In this document: piece after piece, positions 42,101 to 51,999 of the stretch
Layout: each line of letters starts with the position of its first letter
How positions within the stretch are numbered: position 1 is the first letter of the stretch
Source: Strongylocentrotus droebachiensis
Lineage: Eukaryota; Echinodermata; Echinoidea; Camarodonta; Strongylocentrotidae
Length of the DNA stretch: 64,000 nt
Direction: 5' to 3'
Assembly: GCA_035222895.1 (NCBI GenBank)
Contig: JAVYIG010005364.1
Span: 1 to 64,000 of the forward strand
Position numbers and translations under genes: made by a program
Notes under the pieces: model-generated
Databases searched by the model: none
Seen by the model: the letters and a program-made list of their open reading frames with translations, nothing else
What the model was told of the DNA's origin: nothing

Positions 42101-43848
42101 CCAGTGAATGCAGATCACATACGTACTTGATCTTGTAATTGAAAACAAGTTCGAACAAATCTGAGAAGCAGCAGGATTTAAACCTGCCATCTAAAGCCCC
42201 GTCTTAATTGGAAAATAAAGTCGCGGACGACATTTACCCCCTTCCAATTAAGACGAGTCATATCGAGTCATATCGAGGTTTAATAAAATTTGGAGTGGAC
42301 TATTAGGCTATTATTATTATTATTATTATTAAATCTTACCCTAGACAAGCCTGGGTGATATAAATTACGTCATCACCGTGAAAAAATGTATACATGTACA
42401 CAGCGCGCGCCAGCTGATCGCTGGGTGAGGTTTTTGCGGATGGCTGATTAAGACGGTGTCCGAAAGCTCACCCCGTTTTACGATCAGACCCCCCACTGTT
42501 TCTCATCCGGGTAAGATCGAAAATGTTCTATCAAGACGGGGCTATAGAGAGCTCATACCACACGGTTTAACTTGTACATGTTAACTTACACGACTTCTAA
42601 CATCGGAAACATAAGGGGTATACGTTGGCTCTCTAAAGTTCTCAGGCAGCGCTGCTCCATCTGGGTTCTTGTTCTGTATCCTGAGCGAGCGCGGTCTTCG
42701 TTCCACAGGGGCAGACTCCCTCTTTTGGCTAAATTTCAAATGAAATATAAACGTTGTGGATAGAGCACCTACAGCACATCTTATAAAACATAACATGCAC
42801 AGAACACAAAATGAATTTGAGCAAAAACTGTGTATGAAATGTTGACAAAAGGTCAAATTTTTGTTATTTTATTCACAAATCTCCAAATTTTAGATAGCAG
42901 GTACACATTTAATACACCTGGATGGAGAGTGGCAAATGTAGAATATCTTGCCACCTTACACCTAACAAGCATTGCTTCCAAGTAGGTTTGGTTTGTCTTT
43001 TCTTGTTACCAAATACTTTTGCATTACAAGACTATAAAAACAATGTCAAAGATATTTAAAATCGAATTTTCTGTTATATCAGTACGTATATTATTGTTTC
43101 TCATTGTTTATATTATGTGGAAAGAAATGAAAATAAACTTGCTCTGTATAAAGCGACTACTACTAGGCCTATACTACTAAAGGAAATAAGTGCTGTGGCA
43201 AAACTCAAATCGCAAACTATGTGATCCACAGTCTGGGGATGTATCCACTAGACACACCTCTGCATAAGACAAAAAAACCTCTAAACCTCTATGGAAATGA
43301 GATATTTCCTAATTAAACGAGTTATCAGACTCTGCCTACCTCTTAAGTCCTCTGGTCTGTCTCTTGGGTTTCTGGGCCTGCGGTGTGAGCGCCAAGAAAT
43401 TCTCCTTCGCCTGAAAGATCAAGGTCAAAGGGTCAAAATTTCAAAGGTTAACAGTGAGTAGAGAGCTATAGTATGAAGGAGTATTAAAGTATTCCTATAA
43501 TAATTAATTTAATGATGAAGAAAAGATGGATGTGGCATTTATAGTCAATTGACATAGACAGTGTTACAAATAGGTCATAATTATACAGACATGTACATGT
43601 ATATATCACAACATAGCATACATGGCCCAGGACAATGTATTTGCCAAAGCAGGGCATAACATACATGTATACAGTATGTAAACATAAAACATACAGTCAA
43701 CAAATATGATACATAGTTCAATGAGATTAGGAGGTAATTAACATTTCTGAAACATTAATCAAATATAAATACATGAAATATATGTGTTGTTTTTATCAGG
43801 AGAGTAATGTGGTAAGTAAGGTGGAGTGTATTGGTGACAGAGGGCGGT

Positions 43849-43884
<36 letters not shown>

Positions 43885-45899
43885 GGTGGGGGGAGATGAC
43901 ATGCTTTCGATTATCATATGGCATCAAATGGATAGTGTTATTTAGGGTACGCATACATGTATGCACGATGCCTCATTTTGAAAACACCCCCCTAAGTCTG
44001 GTGTGTAAAGTCAATACGGGCCGGATTTTTGTGTACTACGAGCCGGAGTTTGGTGCATGAAAAGTACCCCTTTATCGGACATTTTGGTAACACGCATGGT
44101 ATCCAACCTTGTTAGCAAACTGATCTGAATGACCTCTAACCTCATACTCTACCAAACTAACCTTGAAGATATCAAGAGAAGCAAAGAAGTCTGCGTTCTT
44201 TGATATATTCTCCAGCCTCCTCTTCTCATATTCTGATAAACCAGGGGTCTCCTCCTCACCGTCACTCTATAAATGAATTCCACAAAATGAGAAGGAAAAA
44301 AATCACATCCACTGTTAAACTGCTAAAGCATTTCTTTTTCAAAAAGTACCCATAAATGCAACCGTACCGTATACATGTAGGCCTAAATACAACAATAAAA
44401 GCATTTTTAGTTCAGAGTATCTTCAAAGTTTCAGGTATATAGTGGCATGGTTGCTATTTCATCAACATGCACGAATGAGCTAGCTATTGTAGTGATTCAG
44501 CCCGAGCCAATACGGCTCTGGCGTATATAAACGCATATGCGCGCAAGTCCCGCATTTGGCGACACCTACGGGTGTTTCCGTGGTCATACCCAATACCGGA
44601 TATGTCAGATTTGAACTGGAACTGCAAGCGCGCAAAAACATGCCGACTGCTGTGTTCCCCTGAATCTCGAATCAACGTAGCTTCGTGGAGCTCCACCGTG
44701 GAGTCTTCGAGATATACTACAGTTCTACAAGCCTATGGTAGGATTGTACCTTTTTACAGTATTTCGTAGTTAATAGTAGGTGTTTAAGTTGTCTAATAAC
44801 CGCCCCGTCACTATACTATATATGAAAGCATCTATGAATATGGATTTTATGAAACCAACGTTGCCATTAGAAAAAAACAAAGACAGATTGAAACAAAACA
44901 AAAACAAACCTGAAGAAAATTAAAAACCCAAGTTAGCCTTCGAGGGATAATTCAGCACAATTTGTTATCAGGATAGACGGTTCTAATAGATATCACATGT
45001 ATTGTTCTTTCTTTGTTTGAAATTGCACACATTTTTTCTGATTTTGTTCTTCCTGATGCTTACCATTTCAGAGTCTGGCTCTTCCTTCAGAGGTTTGATA
45101 TCAACCATCATCTCCTCATCCTCCTCTTCCTCCTCTTCCTTCTCCCACTCCTCCCACTCCTCCTCCTCTTCCTCTTCTTCTTCCTCCTCCTCCTCCTCCT
45201 CCTCCATCCGTTCCTTCTTCATCCTGTTCACCTTCTTCTTCTGGCCTCTCTTAACATTTTCCTTCAAGACATCAATCCTCGTCAGCGAGGACTTGACCTT
45301 CTGCGTGATTCTAGGGGAGCGCCTGGTGCTTTGTAAAGGTTTGTTATCGGGCGTCTCAACTTTCAAACTTACAGCAGACTGCATACACACACACAATTAA
45401 AAGGAAACAAGGTCAAAGATAATTAGAAATGAACATGGGTTCCTATAGTATTCTACCCCTCTTCCTCTTTATTTTCTTCTGTCTCAAGAATCAAAGATAA
45501 TTAATGTATAAAGTAAACCTGTGGCTGTGGCCATGCATCAACTGAAATTGTAAGCTACAATAAATAAGAGTTTTGTACAGTGGTGTAATTGGAAAGGTTG
45601 AGAATCAATAGAACAGGTTTTAATACACAGCTCAGCCAGGATAATGCCGGGTAGTAGTCTACGTCATGTCCCCAGGGTCGGAGATCCCCGTGCGTGCCCG
45701 GTCGATGTCCGTTGCCTGGCCCGCATGCGGCGCATGCAACTGTCTGTCTAGTGTCTGCACCAAACATTAGCAATTAACAAACCTTTTTCACTCTCTTTGC
45801 CTTTGATGATTTCGAAGCAGAAGTTGTATCACTACCAGCCGTGAGTACAGGGGTTCCTCTTGCGGCTTTTCGCTTGGAGAGTCTACTTTTAGGAGCCAT
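30019..45899 (-). CDS. WDR76: WDR76-family WD40 protein, complete (copy B)
   Basis: Fourteen exons in gene order: 45783-45899, 45064-45378, 44162-44266, 43340-43410, 42590-42728, 41316-41467, 40724-40877, 39989-40147, 38664-38794, 38069-38170, 37432-37584, 33559-33624, 31869-31971, 30019-30168. The lengths sum to 1917 bases, 638 residues plus stop, close to human WDR76. The N terminus is basic (MAPKSRLSKRKAARG), then comes a long Glu run with Trp interruptions. Next is the family signature LSEYEKRRLENISKNADFF, a PRSLRIQNK linker, and a seven-bladed WD40 region with [14 protein letters not shown] and TGRWLT. Family knowledge: nuclear chromatin and DNA-damage protein and CUL4-DDB1 adaptor, also reported as a 5-hydroxymethylcytosine reader. 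Exon 5 splices directly to exon 6 (phase 0), so no CXXC domain is present. I see no stop or frameshift. Confidence 0.95.
30249..30648 (-). mobile_element. TTAA MITE, reversed subfamily copy
   Basis: Starts TTAAAGGTAAAGATCAG on the + strand and matches 18260-18656 in reverse. It lies just upstream of copy B's terminal exon acceptor. Confidence 0.65.
31016..31317. mobile_element. Uninterrupted MITE with CACAAAGATC termini
   Basis: About 300 bp with inverted ends TGTTTCACAAAGATCC and GGATCTTTGTGAAACA. It provides the empty site (a single TTAA near 31038) for the nested insertion at 564-957. Confidence 0.8.
31869..31971 (-). CDS. WDR76: Copy B exon 13: WD40 blade
   Basis: 103 bases encoding HNNWTGRWLTVFRAAWHPRR and AYVVGSMCQPRR. 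The conserved TGRWLT motif is intact, unlike in copy A. Confidence 0.94.
31987..32771 (+). mobile_element. Two head-to-tail TTAA MITEs sharing one TTAA
   Basis: The first copy (31987-32381) ends at the same TTAA (32378-32381) where the second (32378-32771) begins. Both start TTAAAGATAAAGTTGAGTTC. They lie between copy B exons 12 and 13. Confidence 0.75.
33157..33545. mobile_element. ~390-bp TTAA MITE, copy 1
   Basis: TTAAAGGCATCGTTTAACAA start and CCAATTCCCTTTAA end, flanked by TTAA. The body has GCATGGCCCTACGTGTTATC. The second copy is 41497-41861. Confidence 0.82.
33559..33624 (-). CDS. WDR76: Copy B exon 12
   Basis: 66 bases encoding [10 protein letters not shown] and VKRTLWQ, with ttttcag acceptor and gtaagt donor. 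A TTAA-flanked MITE ends 14 bases beyond the donor. Confidence 0.92.
33909..34150 (+). repeat. tRNA-derived SINE
   Basis: The head has A-box GATAGCTCAGTCGGTAGAGC and B-box GGGTTCGAAACC. The body has TTTGGTAAGGCATTAATCC and a CTATCAACTATCAACTAT tail. The head's first and last bases do not pair, so it is not a functional tRNA. Confidence 0.8.
34155..35265 (+). mobile_element. 5'-truncated non-LTR retrotransposon (LINE) 3' end
   Basis: An open frame at 34161-34757 gives the C-terminal part of a reverse transcriptase: FKFIGLHIDEHLNWKYHISK, GVIYKLKSVFPLNILRMLY, LPYLHYGVLAWGN, LLLVQKRVIRI, HSYSTRQAQAYHLP, GPRFWNSL. This is the post-polymerase region of jockey/CR1/L2-type LINEs. A 3' UTR of about 480 bp ends with AATAAAACTTGAAACTTGAA, a short tail repeat. 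The polymerase catalytic core is missing. Confidence 0.88.
35485..35700. repeat. Inverted repeat of (C/G)-run motifs
   Basis: TACCCCCTGGACATCCATCC, ACCCCCAGTCAACTACCCCC and their mirrors GGGGGTAGTTG..., GGTGGATGTCCAGGGGGTAG face each other. Related to 24856-25018. Confidence 0.8.
36397..37408 (+). mobile_element. ~200-bp TTAA MITE interrupted by a VNTR element
   Basis: Left part 36397-36488 and right part 37317-37408 correspond to one uninterrupted element at 40481-40672. Between them lies 36489-37316. Confidence 0.82.
36489..37316 (+). mobile_element. VNTR element, fuller copy
   Basis: It starts AACTAGATGGAACTTTGACT and ends with GGACGGACAACCCGAAAACA, ATGCCTCCGGCTACTTCG, TAACGGAGGCAT. About five ~125-bp units carry GCAGGAATCCATCAATC and TGACCTTTGACC. 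(ACGT)n sits near 37232-37250. The terminal CGGAGGCAT mirrors ATGCCTCCG near the left end. Confidence 0.82.
37432..37584 (-). CDS. WDR76: Copy B exon 11: WD40 blade with WDIR motif
   Basis: 153 bases encoding [15 protein letters not shown] and [20 protein letters not shown]. Confidence 0.95.
38069..38170 (-). CDS. WDR76: Copy B exon 10: WD40 blade with shifted acceptor
   Basis: 102 bases. The AG used in copy A is TG at the matching position here. The next AG lies 6 bases downstream and keeps the frame, costing two residues. It encodes [18 protein letters not shown] and [10 protein letters not shown]. Confidence 0.9.
38350..38640 (+). repeat. tRNA-derived SINE shared with copy A
   Basis: The head is TGGTCGAGTGGATACGTCAC with B-box-like GTGGTTTGAGTCCCGCC. 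The body is TTTTGGCAAGACATTGATC and the tail (ATT)n. It sits in the intron equivalent to copy A's 13925-14130. Confidence 0.78.
38664..38794 (-). CDS. WDR76: Copy B exon 9: WD40 blade
   Basis: 131 bases encoding VYVADEDEVIWTNFFDFMSP and [10 protein letters not shown], phase 0 in and 2 out as in copy A. Confidence 0.95.
38830..39060. repeat. TTTA/TTAG tetranucleotide tract in copy B
   Basis: Mirror of copy A's AAAT tract. It includes the unoccupied GTAC (38877-38880) matching the LTR insertion point in copy A. Confidence 0.8.
39989..40147 (-). CDS. WDR76: Copy B exon 8: WD40 blade
   Basis: 159 bases encoding [20 protein letters not shown] and [13 protein letters not shown]. Only five residues differ from copy A. 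Confidence 0.96.
40481..40672 (+). mobile_element. ~190-bp TTAA-family MITE, uninterrupted
   Basis: Nearly identical to 20279-20480. It lies 50 bases from copy B exon 7's donor. Upstream, 40211-40350 is a TTTCACAAAG-type MITE. Confidence 0.8.
40724..40877 (-). CDS. WDR76: Copy B exon 7: first WD40 blade
   Basis: 154 bases encoding FSVAVHPSVEKTIVV and GKIGLWDV, the counterpart of copy A 10421-10574. Confidence 0.95.
41316..41467 (-). CDS. WDR76: Copy B exon 6: linker
   Basis: 152 bases, the same length as the copy A exon. It encodes ERLPSDPVKMDATNIKKEEK and [18 protein letters not shown]. Confidence 0.95.
41497..41861. mobile_element. ~365-bp TTAA MITE, copy 2
   Basis: Same ends and core as 33157-33545 (GCATGGCCCTACGTGTTATC, CCAATAGACTGTAGTGT). 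It lies 29 bases beyond copy B exon 6's acceptor side. Confidence 0.8.
42190..42546. mobile_element. MITE with AAAGCCCCGTCTT ends
   Basis: TAAAGCCCCGTCTTAATTGG at the left and TCAAGACGGGGCTATA at the right are inverted. A SINE tail (TTTGGAGTGGACTATTA plus ATT repeats) is nested at 42280-42335. It occupies most of the intron that carries the CXXC exons in copy A. Confidence 0.65.
42590..42728 (-). CDS. WDR76: Copy B exon 5
   Basis: 139 bases, phase 2 in, phase 0 out (CGT|gtaagt). It encodes RESAPVERRPRSLRIQNK, then LPENFREPTYTPYVSDVRSR. Copy A lacks the part after LPENF. Confidence 0.93.
43340..43410 (-). CDS. WDR76: Copy B exon 4
   Basis: 71 bases, phase 0 in, phase 2 out: AKENFLALTPQAQKPKRQTR. 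Its phase-2 end matches the phase-2 entry of exon 5. Confidence 0.88.
43845..43885. repeat. (GA)n microsatellite
   Basis: A run of GAGAGA dinucleotides in the intron between copy B exons 3 and 4. Confidence 0.9.
44162..44266 (-). CDS. WDR76: Copy B exon 3: WDR76 signature
   Basis: 35 codons, phase 0/0. It carries LSEYEKRRLENISKNADFFA, the conserved motif in front of the WDR76 linker. This is the best identifier of the family outside the propeller. Confidence 0.94.
45064..45378 (-). CDS. WDR76: Copy B exon 2: basic region and polyglutamate
   Basis: A phase 0/0 exon of 105 codons. It has a basic stretch (STRRSPRITQK, KRGQKKKVNRMKKER), then a Glu run broken by WEEWEK, then EEPDSEM. The (GAG)n coding repeat is probably length-variable. 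Confidence 0.9.
45783..45899 (-). CDS. WDR76: Copy B exon 1 with start codon
   Basis: ATG at 45899-45897 opens a basic 39-residue exon (MAPKSRLSKRKAARG) ending AAG|gtttgt in phase 0. The start is chosen because the frame runs without break into exon 2 and the N terminus is typically nuclear. Confidence 0.85.
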
Positions 45900-46130
45900 G
45901 TCGGATAATTCTCAGTCTCTCAGTCTCAGTCAGCTGGAGCAGGTACGGTGCACAACAACACAGTACACGTGCACGTACTTAGTTGGCGCACATCATGACT
46001 GTATACATCGTACTGAGCTAGTGAGTGAACTTTGTTACATAATAGCGCGCGCTTTGATTACGAAACGTCAAGATACGGCAACCTCGTCTCCGGGAAATCG
46101 GCATTGGTATTGTGGTAGATGATGGTACCC
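45900..46130 (-). promoter_or_regulatory. Probable copy B promoter and 5' UTR
   Basis: This segment directly upstream of the start codon is less AT-rich than its surroundings and free of recognised repeats. It contains GCGCGCGC-like sequence near 46045-46055 and TTGGCGC near 45993, which resembles an E2F half-site. No TATA box is evident. The assignment rests mainly on position. Confidence 0.35.
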
Positions 46131-47060
46131 GTACCCTCCCCCCCGTTTAATCTTTAATTACTATTTCATTAGAATGAACATTTACATTATAATAGAGGTA
46201 GGCTATAGTCTATATCAACATTTTTTTTTTTATAATTCAAACTTTTCAGGAGAAGATCGATCGATGCCCCCCCCCCACCCCTCATCAGACGTACGTAGCT
46301 AAGGCCTAATTATACCCTAATTGTGTGAGCTCAGTGCCTGTACCGAGGGAGGATATTTCTCCGCCAGTTTCTTTTGTATTTTTTTGTAATGAATACATTC
46401 CATTGATGTTCACGCATGATTGTGATTGTTATTGTCATGTATCATTTTAACATAATAGGCCTATCATCATGTATGTTATCTTGAAAATAGAAGGAATATA
46501 AAGATTTTTTTTTTTTTAATCACAGGTGTTATGGGTGGGGGCCTCCCAGGCCCCCCCCCCCCCCCCCCCCCCCTCCCCCCCCCCCCCCCCCTATGATCTC
46601 GGCCGTCGAAAGTCCGATGAACACGAAAATGTGCATGTTTGTAGATATTTACGTATAACCGTCGAAATACAATGCTCGTTCTTATAATTGCTTGTCATTT
46701 TTCTTTCTTTCATCCATCCTTATTTTTGTTTCTATAAATTTGGTGGTTTTTCAAATGCCGTTTTGTGATTTTTTTTTTTTTTTTTTTTTTTGGGGGGGGG
46801 GGGACCTGGCAAAACTGATGAGGAGGATATGGGAATGTTGCATGAAGAGTGCGATCTTGATCGCGCACCGAGGAGACTGACAGAATGAATTCGAGGTTCG
46901 TAAGCTTTATCAAATTAGGGCTTCGTCCATATCGCGCGGATCGGCGACACAGTTCGATTTTAGGCCCACACACAAAGTCATGTTTGCCCAAATGAGAAGA
47001 AAATTCCCCCCGAAATCACCAGATTCAAAGAATGCCCGATTTTTCAATGCAATAAGTTTG
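46131..47060. other. Intergenic, homopolymer-rich
   Basis: Contains C-runs at about 46551-46590 interrupted by single T bases, and T(22) followed by G(11) at 46770-46803. No gene or conserved frame is seen. Confidence 0.7.
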
Positions 47061-47783
47061 AATTCTCATGTCATTGAATTTCCTTACAACATAATGTCCT
47101 TTTCGAAAAAAGAGAACAACAACATTTTGGGGTGTCATTATCGATGAAAATCTAAATTGAAATGAATATACGTCATATCACTTTTTCTATTTCCAGGAAT
47201 GTTGGTTTATTATATAAAATTAAGAAATGAATCCCATGTTATACGCTCGCTATTCTTTATAATTATTCATTGAGATTACCGTATATAACAAATTGGAATT
47301 TAGTATGGGCCACCAGCGCCAAAACCAAAATCAACCCTTCGTATATGTACTGGTTCACCATATTATCTCACACAAGTCGAATATTTTACAAACTGAAAAC
47401 CCTAACAGTACATGTTCGACATAAATTTGCTACAAAGTATCAAGGTTCAAGGTTCAAGGTTCATTTTATTTCTTTCTTTCACAAGATTTTTACATATAAT
47501 AATAGAACAAAAAACAGCATAAGAAAAAAAAACAATTTAAGTGCAATTTTAAGTCGATATATAATCCAAATGTTTAAGTATTTAGATAATATGCTCCCTC
47601 TTTCATTTCAAAAGGTTTACACTATGAATAAATTAAGCCATTCACTCTTACCCTACCCGTAATTCTCAAATTTTCGTCTGGTAATCACGAACTTAATTAT
47701 TGCCCATAGTTCCGTAAGACACCATTGGTCCTGCACCTGTGGAACTCTCTCCCAGAGTCTATTATAAATCATATTGCTCCCTC
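47060..47783 (+). mobile_element. Degenerate LINE reverse transcriptase remnant
   Basis: Translated pieces read FWGVIIDENLN, NVGLLYKIKK, later PLSFQKVYTMNK and LHLWNSLPESI, the same C-terminal region as 34161-34757. Stops and frameshifts break the frame and internal parts are duplicated. Confidence 0.7.
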
Positions 47784-48293
47784 TTAAAGGTAATACAAAG
47801 TTTTGGTATGGGGTCATGAATTTGGTTCAAATGAACATATTGGAAGCATATACGATCCTACAATATTCAGTGATCGTTGTCGCGGTCGAAATCGACTCTA
47901 AAGTTATGAAATTGTAAATAATAAACACTTTATGTTGAATAGCTCCCTCTCAAGGTCAAGATATTAATTAAGCTATTAAACAATGTTTATTGCCTAAAAT
48001 TGACTGATTAGCTATTCTCGTTCGGAAATTATATACCACAACTACATACTCTGAGATTTTCATGGTCGCAGCTACCATTGTACGGCCGTAGGAGCTATTT
48101 TAAATTTACCAAAATTTACCGGGAGCACCGGTAAATCTTTATATTCAATTTTTCTCGAAAGCAGAAGTTTGTTAGGGGCTAAAATTTCTTGTAGTTTTAA
48201 TACATCCACCGGGGCATCCAAATAAATTAAAATTGTAAAGAATCACTATCCACCCATTTTTCAAAATTTCCCAAAACTTTGTAATACCTTTAA
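47784..48293. mobile_element. 510-bp TTAA-flanked MITE, copy 2
   Basis: Ends TTAAAGGTAATACAAAGTTT and ACTTTGTAATACCTTTAA, the same orientation as 28136-28635. It is inserted at the end of the LINE remnant. Confidence 0.86.
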
Positions 48294-49086
48294 AATATTC
48301 AAGGTAAAATTTCTGTGTCAACTTTTCAGTCTTTATCAACGGTCATCTCTTCTTTCATTCGAATCATTATCATCATCATCTTCATCTCTAATGTCAATAT
48401 CACCATCAATCCAAATTTGTATTTTTTTATTATCTATCCGTTCTGCTTTAATGTGTTAATCTATTTCATGAGTTTTGTCTGGGGCTGTCGTATTATCAAG
48501 CAATCTGCTCACCATGACAGTCCTTCTTCCGCAACTAATGTTACAATGTTTGAGGAAATTTAGTATTTATGACAGTTTATCATTTCATTGTTGAAAATAA
48601 CAATTTATAGGCCTATATTTGCTTATTTATGATTCATTGTCAGAAAAATACTTATTGTACTTTATATAATATTGTTATCGAAAAAATGAATGCAGAAGAA
48701 AATCGAATCAAATCTAAATAAGGGCCAATATTCATAAGAATGTTTTTAATTTCAACTCCACATCTGATGACAGCTAGTCCTATACTACCATTCCTGTTTT
48801 GTTATACCTTTTTTCCAAATCACCAAAAGAGTTAAGTTGATCACACAAATCGCAAAATTTTGGTTTTGTGACGAGGCTGAATTTTCTCTCACATCACTAG
48901 GGTTTCAAAAATAATCATGCTAGATGTACTTTAAATTATTTTGTTGTGACCGAGGTCGCCATTTGGCAATAATTACACTGCTTCGTATTCTCTCAACTCG
49001 TTTTCAACCACAATGCACCGCGAAGACACCATAGGGACTGAAGGAATGAAAGCTCAGTATTACACCGAATGACCCCCCCCCCCCCC

Positions 49087-49122
<36 letters not shown>

Positions 49123-49200
49123 TCTCTCTCTCTTTATCTCTCTCTCCCCTTCTCTTTCTCATAATCTCTCTTAGCTTGGCTGTTTCTGTCTGTCCCTCAA

Positions 49201-49231
<31 letters not shown>

Positions 49232-49247
49232 AGTCTCTGTATCTGTA

Positions 49248-49278
<31 letters not shown>

Positions 49279-50099
49279 GGCACTACACTAAAAATAAGCA
49301 GAATACTTTGGTTCTCAAAAAAGCCCGTCCCCCGGCCGGGGGGGGGGGGGGGGGGGTATAGGTACTCACATATTAATAAATAAAGGAGGTGTGCCGCTCT
49401 AATGGGTAATTCTCATTTATAACAAAAATAACATGGGTCCGTTTTTTTTTATGTCAAAATTGTGAAAAATGGGCCTTTATTTAGAGGAAAATCCCCCAAA
49501 ATGACCTTACAAATTGGAAGAGATTTCGAGGGCTGAGCGACATGCACACCCCCGTCCAAACTAAATCTGAGTATCCACCCCCCCCCCCCCCCAATCGAGG
49601 AGCCCGCCAAATATTATCAGTTGCGTTTGAAAGACCCCTTCGCAAGTCGGTGAAGCGGATAAGCTCATTTATAACTATTATACAAGCCAAGACAGTATAG
49701 GGAGATTTAACGAAAGGAAAATTTCATTTGGTGGACTGTCTATTCATTCCGATTTGACTTAATCGACAATTCACAGGAAAATAGCTTCGTAAACCCTTTT
49801 TAACCGGGCTTTGTAAGAAATGAATACCCAAACTCCTAAATATACACACTGTCTGAATGGCCTCACAATCGTAAAAGTCTATTGTTAGAAATTATTGCCT
49901 CGCTGCTCCTGACAAAAAGGCAAAAATCAACCACAAAACACACGTTTTTGTATACAGCATTACATATGGTTTATCCCGGCTTGTGAATATTATTACCCTC
50001 ACAATTACGTTATGCTGGTATTATGCTTCACAGAAACGAATCGTTCGCTCCATATAATTGGATTTGTCATCCACAGATTTTGAAGTGTAGGTTAATATT
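48294..50099. other. Intergenic with CT/C/G simple repeats
   Basis: 48780-49015 repeats sequence seen at 26720-26870 (CTCAACTCGTTTTCAACCAC). C(14) then (CT)n spans 49074-49150 and 49200-49272, with G(18) near 49340. From 49680 to 50100 the sequence is repeat-poor, leading into the EF-hand gene leader. No coding gene is seen. Confidence 0.65.
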
Positions 50100-50460
50100 G
50101 TGTTTGAAGTCTTGAAGTGTATGTTTAATTACTGCTTGTCGGATAAGTATTGATGTCCGTCTGTTTCATTCTATTTAATCGCTTTAGTGAATCACCTTGG
50201 ACTGTTTATTCTTGAGATTAAAAGACAAATATCGTGAATCGGAAAACAAACTTTGCCAAAGGTTTTATGTTGTGTACTAACAGTCTAGCGGCAGTATGTT
50301 CAACGGAGTTGCGTTGAGGGATTTGTACAACATATTTTTGAACTCAGCGATTCGAGCTAACTTTTAGCAGTCTTCATGTAGTTTCTAAGTCATGAGGTAA
50401 ACCTGATAACCTGCCTAGTGCGGATTTTGCTCACATGAATGACGTTAACAAGTGTTTGAG
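50100..50460 (+). other. Possible noncoding leader exon of the EF-hand gene
   Basis: A good donor, TTTGAG|gtaagaac, ends this repeat-free stretch, and the next plausible acceptor in sense orientation is at 55394. No coding frame is proposed and the transcription start is unknown. Confidence 0.3.
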
Positions 50461-50867
50461 GTAAGAACGTGTTTAATTGTGTTTGGGATATGGCAGCATG
50501 TATGTGAGTTACGCTACAGTCTAGTACAGTTTCACGGTGAAATAATTATGAATTGCAATAAACCAATATGTCTATATACATGCTATATACACCGGGACGC
50601 TGTTTAATGGACTGTGTCAATAAATAATAGACTTAACTTTTCTCTACATGATATCATTAACAAAATTGGCAATATCCAAGGAGTTTTATGCCATTATGTA
50701 TGGTCAATATATTAAAACCAATCTCAGTACAGGTTACTGTTGATATGATCAGAGCAAGCTAAGAGAATGGTTATAGGGAGTTGAATCATATACCAAATAA
50801 CAATCTTGAGGTATATATTTTTTCCACTTATTTTTTTATCACATAATTATATTGGCTTCTAATAACT

Positions 50868-51935
50868 TGTTCAGGGACCCGTCATTAAATATAAAGAGTT
50901 GATGTGAATCACAACATATTTTCGATTGATATCAATCGCAACTACACTGTAAAAAAGAATTTGTTCATTGGTAATTTTTACGTATTTTTTCCATGTAGAA
51001 TTTACTTGAAAACATTAGTTTTGCCACTTACGCACTAAATTTAAGTCTTGCTAACTCAAACTTTCAATTTAGTAGAACATACGTGGAATATTTAAGTAAA
51101 ATCAAATACATAAGAACTTTAAGTAATTTCAGCTTGTATTAATTTAGTAATTTTAACTCAAAATCAGAAATTATACGTATTACTCAAAAAATTTATGTTG
51201 ATTATTCTTATCTTTTTAAAGTAAGGTCCGATGCAGTGCGTAATAGAAATATTTACATAATTTATGAATATTCATTAAGACCAAATTAAACTCTTTTTTA
51301 AATAAAACATTTTTTTTGTGGTTGAATGAAAATTTAAGGACTTTAAAACATTTACTAATTCATTTAACATGGCTAAGCAAAGACAAGACAATTTTTAATT
51401 TTTACCCAGTTCAAAACAAATAAAAACTTGATATTTCAGGAAATTGTCAACCAATTTTCCTTTTAAGATGCTACGATCAAGTATATATAAAATTGGAAGC
51501 CTTTCAATATGTGTCGAATTGAAGCGTATGTAATAGTTTGTGATGGTGGTAGATATATATGTACGGTTAAATCTTAAATAGAAGTAGTGAATGATTAGTG
51601 GAAGTTACTTGTTAGATTAGATGGGTACAAAATCGTGCAATAATAATCCTATCATAGCTTTTTTTTAATTATCTAAAATGATTACAATACTTAAATTATT
51701 TACGTTAATGTAACTCGATTTAACTGAGTAAAAATTTATTCAGCAAAATAAGTAAATTCTACTTAAGATGCCGTAGGTAATATTTACTTAATAAAAATAA
51801 GGCAATTCTTTTCCTCAATTTTATTGAGTTATTTCGACTATTATTTTTTTACAGTGTATGTACATGAGAAATAGTAGACTGCAAACTTGCGATTGAAGAG
51901 GAGTTGCAATAATATTTGGAATCAATCGATCAATC
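50868..51935. mobile_element. Nested insertion: ACACTGTAAAAAA element inside another repeat
   Basis: The inner element 50944-51857 has ACACTGTAAAAAA and TTTTTTTACAGTGT as inverted ends. The interrupted outer sequence (GATATCAATCGCAACT, AGACTGCAAACTTGCGATTG) is uninterrupted at 61660-61785. Confidence 0.65.
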
Positions 51936-51999
51936 AATCTTTATAAGAAGGGCCCCTGGACAGGGGGTAAATAAGTTTTATTTGCTCATGCACCAGAAT

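Noticed and set aside
41862-42589. Hidden CXXC exons in copy B
   Set aside because: I looked on the minus strand of this intron for KFGG or CGxC coding sequence and found only MITE, SINE-tail and A-homologous intron sequence.
44484-44770. Opposed open frames in the intron between copy B exons 2 and 3
   Set aside because: They overlap each other on opposite strands and match no family I recognise; probably an unclassified repeat.
49075-49272. Regulatory GAGA-type element
   Set aside because: It is a plain (CT)n microsatellite with no promoter or gene next to it.
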